In this document: positions 56,074 through 64,000 of the stretch, piece by piece
How the letters are laid out: each line of letters begins with the position of its first letter
Numbering within the stretch: the stretch's first letter is position 1
Source: Sarcomyxa edulis
Taxonomy: Eukaryota > Basidiomycota > Agaricomycetes > Agaricales > Mycenaceae
NCBI GenBank assembly: GCA_009761415.1
Contig: QUOL01000001.1
Location: forward strand, 1,488,001-1,552,000
Reading direction: 5' to 3'
Length of the DNA stretch: 64,000 bases
Made by a program: the position numbers and the translations under genes
The notes under the pieces: model-generated
Told to the model about the DNA's origin: nothing
The model's input: the letters and a program-made list of their open reading frames with translations, nothing else
Database searches by the model: none

Positions 56074-58716
56074 ATGTCTCCCATTCTTTTGCAACCTCTG
56101 TCCGTCGAATCCTGTCAAGCTACGTCCTTACGGGGCAGAAGGCGCAGTTCTATCCGTTCTTTGAACTTTGTTCCCCGTATCTTCCCTGGAACGCCTTCAG
56201 GCCTCGGTGAAAGCGCTGTCCTAGACGAGCCCTCTGATTTCGCTGCCCCAGATTCGACCTGCTCACAAAGCGCCTATGTTGTCCCTCTCATGCCACTTTC
56301 TGACGCGCATGTGTCCGACTATTCCACGAACATCAACACTCCCCGACACCACGATAGCATATCTATCAAAACATGCATTGCGGAGACACCGAGTTATACT
56401 AGTCCACCAGATACTCCCTTTCCCAGTTCCTATAGCTCGCATACCCGTTCCATTACAGAACCTAGAGGTGATTCCGGATTGTCTATCGTACCTGGCGCTA
56501 GAGAATGTACTAGGAGGCGTATATTGTCCGCGCTTTTTGTCTACTTTGTCTGCGGATGGGGCGATGGAGTCACTGGGACCGTCTTGCCCTGTGAGTATCT
56601 CCACTCAGCTACATATGCTTCTACTCATACTTTTTTGTGTGTACGCAGATTTCACAGAAGATTTCCATCTCAGCTATATGACTTCCTCGCTGCTGTTTGC
56701 GGCTAGTACTGTCGGGTATATATCCTCAACGTTCAAATGCTTCAACACACGCTAACGTCTTACACATTCTTTCCAGCTTTACGACCGGGACTCTGCTGGT
56801 CGAGCGAGTCTTGCGAGTTCTGGGTCGTTTCCATCTCGCTTCGAACAGACCACAGTTTATCCCTGCTAATTTTCGCATGTCTCGACTTCCCCACACGACG
56901 CGACAAGGCACGGGCCATTCACCATCTCAAGCTAGATACGTGTCATTGGTGGTTGCAAGTATGCTCCATGCCTGCTTTTTCATTCTTATGGGAACCAAAT
57001 CCGGCTATCCTACTCTGCTTATTGCCTACGCTGTCGCTGCGTTCGCTAGATCATTCTTGACGGGTGTGTTGATTCCCAATTGTCTTATGTTCATTCTCTG
57101 ATACCGAGGTGTATTCTTGTCTAGCATCATTGTGAGCATGGTTGAAGCACTCGCTGGTCCACGGCACTGATTGTGGTTATCGTACAGAAATGTTTATCTC
57201 ACCTCAGCCCCTCAATCAGGTCTTCTTGGATACGCTTATGCATCTTGGGGTGAGTCTTTCAACCATTAAATTACATATACTCACCTTATGAACGTCCCTC
57301 AGGTATTGGCGCTGTCGTTTCGCCTCTCGTATGCCAGTCCATTCTCGCTACAGGCGTTCCTTGGCCCCATTTTTATTTCGGCTCCCTTGTTGTATCGGCC
57401 ATCAACACGTCCTTACTTGTCTACGCATTCAAACCGACGTTGAAAGAATTCTTGACCGAAAGAAAAGCTGCATTGGATTCCGTCTCACCTGCTCTGGCTC
57501 GTGCATCTGATAGGAATGGAGGGGCATCTGTCTGCGACATACCTTCGGATGAGAAGGAACAAACACCGCCAACCTCTCTCGTCCATGTGGATGCGCCAGC
57601 TCCTGTCAGCAGTGAGTAACGTATGTCGTCTCATCTCGGCGCTCTATTGATTGGGTATCAGCTCTCCGCCTTACACTTTCGAAACCTTACCTTTGGGCGC
57701 TTTGTCTATTCTTATGGCTATATGGTGGCAGGTTTGTGGTCTTCATACTCGTAAATCGGTCAAATCTTAGAGCTCACGATAATTTCTAGTGAAACCACAA
57801 CGGTTGGATTCGTAAGTAGACTCAACTCCGCACATCGGTCATCTACTAAAACCTGACTTGATAGATGGTTACTTATCTCTTGGGCACTCGAGTAAGAAGC
57901 CTGACACCAGTGATGGAGCAATAATACTAATCCTGACGAAACCGCCTTCAAGCACGCAGATCCTAAAACTGTCGGTTATGTCACCTCTGGATTCTGGGCA
58001 GGCCTGACTGTCGGTCGTATTTTCTGGGGTTTCTACTCACCATCGTATGGCGCAATTCTCTCGTGGTTATCCAGCCTCTTCTCAACACGTTGCCTTCTAT
58101 AGATTAACATTTACTCAGCGGAAACATCTCATTCATGCATGCATGTAAGTGAATACTTCATCGCTTTGTTGGTGTACGATTTGCTGAGTATTTGAAACAG
58201 TGGTCTGTGTCTTTCTTAGGACTCCATCGGGCTGTCCAAACTTATATTTTCTCAGTCTCAGCCCTTTCGATGCATCTTCTCATATGGTTCGTTAATTCGA
58301 ACATCGAAAACGCCTTCTCAACAGGTATTATCGGAACGGTTTATGGTCCCATCTTTCCCGCATGCCTGGGGATGGCAACGGATCTGTTACCTCCTGACGT
58401 CCAGATGCTCTCTATGGCGATAGTGTAAGTGTCTCTGAATCACAACTATGCTTGTCGGCTCTGTTGACCTCTCCTTGCCGTCAGATCCTCCTTCTCAAGT
58501 TTCGGGAGTGGTATGTATTGCAACCTGGTATTATAGCTTGATCGTGATTGACCAACCAGCCTTTCAGCCTTTTTCCCATTCATTACAGGCCTCATTTCGA
58601 ATGTGCACGGAGTGAAGAGCCTCACATATGTCACTGTCGCGCTGACCGTTGGACTGTTCACCCTGTGGTTCTTGTTCCCTTCCAAGCGTCCATCGCGCGA
58701 CGAACACTCACAGTAA
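56074..58716 (+). CDS. MFS transporter, BSC6-like
   Basis: A 12-helix transporter of unknown substrate. A long hydrophilic N-terminus (about 150 residues) precedes RILSALFVYFVCGWGDGVTG TVLPYFTEDFHLSYM. Then YAVAAFARSFLTASLNVYLT SAPQSGLLGYAYASWGIGAV and YVTSGFWAGLTVGRIFWGFY follow. The end is SLTYVTVALTVGLFTLWFLF. A 7-nt exon (57125-57131) and a 22-nt exon (57790-57811) keep helices in frame. One junction, between the exons ending near 58044 and starting near 58201, could not be put in frame with GT-AG ends. It may use a GC donor (such as 58142), or the copy may be damaged there. Confidence 0.78.
57125..57131 (+). other. 7-nt microexon (CATCATT) of the MFS gene
   Basis: The introns are 57064-57124 (GTGTGT...TGTCTAG) and 57132-57187 (GTGAGC...CGTACAG). 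It joins RSFLT to NVYLTSAPQ as RSFLTASLNVYLTSAPQ. Direct joining of the outer exons would shift the frame. Confidence 0.82.
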
Positions 58717-58911
58717 CAACAAAAATGTCATCTTTCTTCCATCAATTTCCTTATTAGAGTTTTTCTTTCGTCTTGGGCTTCGGGTTGGATAGTAGAATAC
58801 GAAATATGTTTTTAACCAATAGACTATAATGTAAATAGAATTTAGGGTACACATGTTGATCAAGAGAATCCGGGTATGCAAGATAAATAAAGATTACAGA
58901 AAGCATAACGA

Positions 58912-60535
58912 TTACGGACTGTCCGTGTCGGTCGATGATCCAGTCTCTTCGCCTTCGATGTCTGTATGAGCTCAGTACCAGGGAAACGCTCTGAGGCCCT
59001 TTGAACTCACCGATGGTATAATCTTGTACAGGTGGCGGTGGAGGCCGCGGAGGACTAGGCCGCTTCGGAGATTTGGCCGTCACTTTCGTCTTTGCGTTCT
59101 TTCCTTTGGCGTTCCGAGGTCCTTTTCCTGCGAAGCTAGGACTTTGTCCAGAAAATCCTGATGATGTCGGAGTGCCGATGACAGAAGCAAATCCAGGTGA
59201 AGATGACCGTGAGGAACCAGGCGTGGAGGACCTATCTATGAAGGAAGCTGTCGACGAATCTCGGAGTTTAGACGGTACTTTCGACTGCGAGCCGCTGGCC
59301 GAAGGGTGGTGGGTCTAAATATGGTCAAATCCCGCAGGACTATTGGAAGGGTATCTGGAGAGAAGGATTTCGGGCTTACAGTGCTTGGCAAGCCAGATAC
59401 GTCTGGTTCAGCTTTCACTCGAGTAACAGGAGAGCCTATATGACGAGTCAGGCCGAGTAGAGGAAAAACACACTTGGGAGAGGATCGTACCCGACGTTTT
59501 CTGCTTTTTCTGCTTCTTGTTCGGTGAGATTTGAGGTGACACGGGCTGACAAAGGAGCCAAAGGCTGGAATGCGTAAAATATCGATTAAAATGATTTCCA
59601 AGCGTACCCGTTTACGCTTGAGATTGAATTCTGCATCATCTAGTGAGACGATCAGCAGTAAGTAAAAATGAGACACGGTAGTGTGCAAGCTTACCTGCAC
59701 GTTTACTCTTACTCTTCGATTTTCCCTTTCCCTTGGCAGCTTTGCTTTCCTCCGAGAAGTAGCCAGCGTCAGATGTCGGAGAAGCCGATCTACCGACTTC
59801 GGATGGGTTCCTACAAACCAACACACCAGATTAGCAAACGTCGTGATCGCCAATGAGATATGTACTTCGATTTTGCGCTGCCTCGTGTAGCGCCTCTACG
59901 CATGCCATTTCCTAGACCCATGCAACTGCTTAGATGTGGGGCATAGCGATTCGAGGCAATCTGTGAGATGCCACGAGTAAGAGTGGCTTCCTTTGCTTTG
60001 AAAATCGTTGCAACTGACTTGTCGCTGGCAATTCAAACATTCGAGATAGATGTTTCCATCAGCTCTGACGCTCGTTGGCGTGCTAGTACGAGTCCCGCTC
60101 GATTCGTTTGTAGCTTGCGCGTCTACAGTGGGGAGAGGTGTTGCGACTCTTGACTGCGATGCCACGGATGACGCCAAATTTCCAGGGACATGAACTAGAC
60201 CAAGAACACAAGCACCATATGAGAGCAGAGTTTAGAAGTAGACGGTATATTTTCTACCAGATCCACATCTAGGGTATAAGTCAGCAAACTAAGTTAGGAA
60301 AAGCAAAACTTGACCGCGCACCGTGTATGGCAAACATTGCAAATGGCTCGGCTCCGGGCAACTTCGTGGTGTGATTGCAATGCCACATCTAAAGCAATGT
60401 CTTCGACCATAGCTGAGAAAAGTCTTGATGTCTATACACGATCGAGTTTACAAGTTGAAATTCCAGAAGAATCGAATGTGACAAAGTGAAGTTCACCAGA
60501 GCAGATAGCATTTCTTCTCTTTCAGACTTTGGCAT
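58912..60535 (-). CDS. sgf11: SAGA deubiquitinase-module subunit SGF11-like
   Basis: It links the H2B-deubiquitinating module to SAGA. ATG at 60535 gives MPKSEREEMLSALTSRLFSA, then MVEDIALDVALQSHHEVARS RAICNVCHTRC. This is the N-terminal helix that packs on Sgf73/Sus1 in the family. After a Ser/Thr linker comes the zinc finger NIYLECLNCQRQIASNRYAP HLSSCMGLG (Cys-x2-Cys ... His-x3-Cys), the SGF11 hallmark. The C-terminal tail is basic and Ser/Pro-rich (GKGKSKSKSKRA, PPRPPPPPVQDYTIDIEGEE), longer than in yeast. Six or more introns. The stop TAA is at 58912-58914. Confidence 0.88.
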
Positions 60536-60654
60536 ATTGGCTTGAGAGGTATATCTTGTCGTGTGGCGGTGTTGTGGGTGCTGTTCGATTGAACGAGCAG
60601 GAGAACAGCAACTCGAATCGAAGTTTGGAACAGTCGAGACGCCAACGGCATGGT

Positions 60655-60741
60655 CACGTGGTCATTTAATTAAACAGCCTTCGCGGGCTTTCAATTTCAA
60701 AACCGCGTACAGAAAATGGTATATCACTCTAAAAGACGCGT
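60655..60741. promoter_or_regulatory. CACGTG and ACGCGT upstream of SGF11
   Basis: CACGTG at 60655-60660 and ACGCGT at 60736-60741, 120-206 bp upstream of the SGF11 ATG. The spacing (75 bp) is wider than at the other loci, so this pair is the weakest example. Confidence 0.25.
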
Positions 60742-60829
60742 CAAAACTCGTTAACCATGTAAGTAGTCAGATATCAACGAAAGGCATAAAGGAGAATAAG
60801 GTATTCCGTGTTGTGAAAGTAGAACGTGA

Positions 60830-63353
60830 CTAGTAATTGGAAGAGGTTAGACGTGAAATCGTGAAAACCGCAATAATAGCGACGGCGAGAGCCCCAATGC
60901 TAGCAGGCAACAGCAAGTCTTTGGGAATGCCCATGACTTCATCGTGTTCGTGGTTGTGGACGTGAGGAACGTGGGGAACGTGGGGGACGTGAGGGTGCGT
61001 AGGCAGCGTGATGTCAGGAACGACAAACTCCGGCTTTTCTACCTCTTTGGCTTCTTGTGCCGCTGCTGCAGTCTCCTCCGCAGCCTTCGATGCAATTTTA
61101 GCAGCGCCTGCCTCGGCCCACCCTTTTCCACCTTGGACAAACAACACGACACGATCAGTGTTCGCTAACCGTGCAATCTTGACTGCTTCAGTGACATCGT
61201 GGTCCGAAGTGATCAGAACACTATCGCCGTCAGCGTCAGTGTAAGACAAGTGGAAGTCGATGGGGTCGGGTCGAAGATCCGAATCATCGGTGGATTGGAA
61301 ATCAGTAAAGAACGGATCGGTGGCCAATTTTCCAGAAACGATCTCACGAAGATGCTCTACATCGTCGTGGCGAGCTTGGAATCTATGAGTCCGTCCGCTT
61401 GGGGTACGGAATTTGAAGACGTATGTGCCGTCCTCGACGGGTAGGGCTCCTCCGGCTAGGGAGGCTGTTCCCTTGTGACTGTGACGGTAATCCAAGGCAG
61501 AGACGTCGTCGTCCATTACAGACGCCGAGTCGTTTGGATGGACTTCCGACTGGGGAGATTGGAGACGCATCATATTGTGTTGCTGGCCCAAGTCTGTTGG
61601 TGCATGTGATCCGGAGAGGAGCGATTCGGCGTCATCGTGGCCGATGGAGTCGAAGAAACGTCCCCACATTGGGCCACCCTCTACATCGCTGGAGGACGAT
61701 TCACCGGCCATGGCGTTCATCTAAGAAATCACAATGTCAAAAAAACAATAGTACAGAGATAAATAAAGGTCCGCTTACCTGCTCCAATGTCGCGTACGTC
61801 AAAGTGAGAACATCCACGATAGCCAAAAGGCGACCATCTTCCTCGATGACAGGGATATTCAGATAATGCCCATCTTGGAAGAGAACATATGAGAATAAAT
61901 CCTCGCAACAAAGACTATCAGACGCTTACTATGCATTTTCTTCAACGCATCATGCACACTCATAGTAGGTGGTGCAGTATCAGGATGTGGCGTCATCACA
62001 CGCACGACACTACACCTCCCAGCGTCCAACCCCGCAGCAATAACGCGCAAAACGACATCTTTACTAGTAAAGATACCGACGATCCTCGAGTTATTGGCCG
62101 ATGCGGGGAGGCCCGGAGTAGCCGCCTCCATGACACACACAGCAGTAGTCCGCCTTTCCTTCATGAGTTTGGCGACCTCCCTGACGGTGGTTTTGGGACC
62201 GACGGTGGCTGGGTTCATGTGCGTGTCCATGACGGTTGTCAAGTCTGGGAGTGCGGTTTTCTCGCGAAGCCTTTCGGCCCAGGCTAGTAGGGCAGCTGCT
62301 TGAGGGTTAGACCCTACGGAGCCGCCTAATTCGGACTGCACGCCAGCCATGGCGCTGAAGAGCTGCTCAGAAGCAGCAGAGCTACGCTCGACTTTGCCGA
62401 GTGCTTCGTGGAAGACTTTTGTGATATCCAAAAGTCCAACGACGTTACCGTCTTCGTTACAGACGGGCTAATAGAAAACTCATAAGACAAAGAATGATAA
62501 AGTTTTGGTAGTGATTTTGCGTACCAAATGCCTGAAATGTCTAGAGACCATCAGTTGCAGAGCCTCAGTTGCACTGGTAGTATCGCGAGTGACCATAGGG
62601 TTCCGCGTCATAATCTGGTGGACAGGCGTGGTATGAGGATCGAGGCCTTCTGCCGTCACCTGATAAGATAACCAACATTCAATACACAACTTCAGTGAGC
62701 TACAAGCAGAACCTAGCACACACTCGATAAGCCATATCTTTTGCAGTAAATATACCGCTCAAGCCTTCCTCATCGTCCACGACAAGAACACAATCAGTCC
62801 TCTTTGCCGCGCAAAGTTGACTGGCTTCGGCAACGGTAATGTTCTCTGGGACGGTCAGAGCCGGGGAGGGCTTCAAAGCAGCGACTGTGCCCTTTGCTGC
62901 AAGAGTCTTGCTTCCGCGTTTGGTTCCGCGTTGGCTGTTAGTAGTCGATATCGTCCGCTTTCGCGAGAGTTCCCCTTCGATTTTTTTGCGGATTGCCTGG
63001 GGGCGAAGATCAGATTAGTATCAATTCCGTAACGTACATTACTTGCAGAAAAACATGAGAGACAACGTGTGAAACCACAGAAAAAAGCATGAAGCTAGTC
63101 AGTTGTGAATCGATGCAGAAGAACCTACCTCATCTCTTTTGGACTGCTTCTTCCTAGTCTCAGAAACGAGTTGAAAACCTGATAGTGTAGACATGGGGGC
63201 ACCAGTGGACGCGTTTGAGCGTGTATTCTGGCGGGATTGGGTAGGTAATGGAGAAGAAGCTCTGTCAGGGAATGGAATTGGAGAAGTAGCTCCGCCGCTC
63301 CTTGAGTTTGAGGGAGAAAGATTGTGTGTGGCCGGAACAGGGATACGGGACAT
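60830..63353 (-). CDS. CBS and PB1 domain membrane protein
   Basis: ATG at 63353 (MSRIPVPATHNLSPSNSRSG) begins a Ser-rich N-terminus. Four CBS motifs follow: LTVPENITVAEASQLCAAKR with DCVLVVDDEEGLSGIFTAKD; HQIMTRNPMVTRDTTSATEA with LPVCNEDGNVVGLLDI; a third with VGPKTTVREVAKLMKERRTT; and a fourth with VMTPHPDTAPPTMSVHDALK. A PB1 domain comes next (TYVFKFRTPSGRTHRFQARH to VLITSDHDVTEAV). A His-rich HVP repeat (61008-60944) and a C-terminal membrane helix end it. The layout matches fungal Mug70-type CBS/PB1 proteins. Adenosine-nucleotide sensing is known for CBS pairs; the ligand here is not known. Confidence 0.9.
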
Positions 63354-63489
63354 CCAATCCAAAGAAACTTTTGAAATCCGTTCACGGCCGTTAGCGCGTA
63401 AGAATTGCGGGGTCTAGCAAGTTGGGCGTATTTGGATCCAGTGGCAGCACAAAATTATCATATAGGTACACCATGACTATATAGCAGGA

Positions 63490-63888
63490 CTACTTGGTCT
63501 TTATCTTCCCCTTGACATCCTGGATCTGTCCCTTGACCTGGCCCTTGACGTTCTTGACGTTGGCTTCCACCTGCTGTCTGTGGGTGTACACGTAGTAGCC
63601 ACCTCCGATAACGAGTATAGCGATGATATTGGCTGCGTAATGATCAGTATCGTAATGGACAATCATACTTGACCCGGACGTACCTGCAACGAAACCGAAA
63701 ACACCCTGGAATACATCCAAAGCTAGCTTCAAAGTGCTCTGTCCGAGTATCAAGACACTCCCGCAAATGTCTTGGCCCAAGGCTAGTATGGCCATCAGGA
63801 CGGCTGATACTGAATTTACGAGCGACGCAGTGATGCCGCTGAGGGACTGGAGGAAGTGACCAAAGGATGCGGATACAGTAGGTGCCAT
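63490..63888 (-). CDS. Small membrane protein, function unknown
   Basis: Two exons give about 116 residues from ATG at 63888: MAPTVSASFGHFLQSLSGIT, then SLVNSVSAVLMAILALGQDI, and after the intron (63642-63686) ANIIAILVIGGGYYVYTHRQ QVEANVKNVKGQVKG. Two hydrophobic segments precede a Lys-rich tail of repeated VKG/KGQ units ending KGKIKTK. The frame is also open through the intron, so an unspliced form is possible. I do not recognise the family. The gene is near the right edge and appears complete. Confidence 0.65.
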   Translation of the reverse strand: MAPTVSASFGHFLQSLSGITASLVNSVSAVLMAILALGQDICGSVLILGQSTLKLALDVFQGVFGFVAGTSGSSMIVHYDTDHYAANIIAILVIGGGYYVYTHRQQVEANVKNVKGQVKGQIQDVKGKIKTK

Positions 63889-64000
63889 GGTTGTTTTGTG
63901 GGACGAGCTCAACGTCGAGAACGGGTATATATACGATGTCGAGCCCCCACGTCATGGCTGCTCATAGGAGTCGTCGCAGCGGATGTCTTACAATTGTCTC

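Noticed and set aside
58083..58200. A 1-nt exon to fix the MFS junction
   Set aside because: The gap (56 nt) cannot hold two introns of normal size, so a single-base exon is not credible here.

Overview
The window is nuclear DNA of a basidiomycete fungus, most likely an Agaricomycete. Genes lie close together on both strands, nearly all are split by introns of about 50-60 bases, and one gene belongs to the seven-helix DUF6533-type family that is expanded in mushrooms. I recognise one split tRNA gene and 32 protein-coding genes. There is no CRISPR array, transposon, rRNA or viral gene.

Layout, left to right: tRNA-Cys; alkaline ceramidase; mitochondrial EF-Ts, divergent from the snoRNP assembly factor NAF1; RNase T2; a small ACT-domain protein; a PEHE-type nuclear protein; a mitochondrial repeat protein, divergent from the palmitoyltransferase PFA4; a CCCH zinc-finger protein; the double-bromodomain protein RSC4; an OLE1-type delta-9 desaturase; CutC; an HTH-like protein; an F-box protein; and a seven-TM protein, divergent from the mannosyltransferase ALG9. 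Then come a large fungal protein of unknown role; histone H4, divergent from a tail-anchored thioredoxin; a degenerate RNase III/dsRBD protein; a run of RPD3, RAD14/XPA and a peroxisomal acyl-CoA thioesterase; a MYND protein, divergent from an UNC93-like transporter; the SUMO protease ULP1; the SNARE BET1; a UPF0658 Golgi protein; peptidyl-tRNA hydrolase PTH2, divergent from an MFS transporter; an SGF11-like SAGA subunit; a CBS/PB1 membrane protein; and a small membrane protein.

The genes do not form one pathway. Chromatin functions are frequent (RSC4, RPD3, H4, SGF11, the PEHE protein), and so are membrane-lipid and secretory functions (ceramidase, desaturase, PFA4, ALG9, BET1, UPF0658).

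The strongest unusual signal is splicing. Eight internal coding exons of 3, 4, 5, 6, 6, 7, 9 and 10 nt are needed to keep conserved protein motifs in frame. One is a 3-nt exon that supplies a metal-binding histidine of the desaturase, and others are 13-22 nt long. Six introns appear to use GC-AG instead of GT-AG ends. A second recurrent signal is a promoter pairing of CACGTG with ACGCGT. Exon structures were worked out by eye from frame, splice consensus and protein family knowledge; no alignment or transcript data were available.
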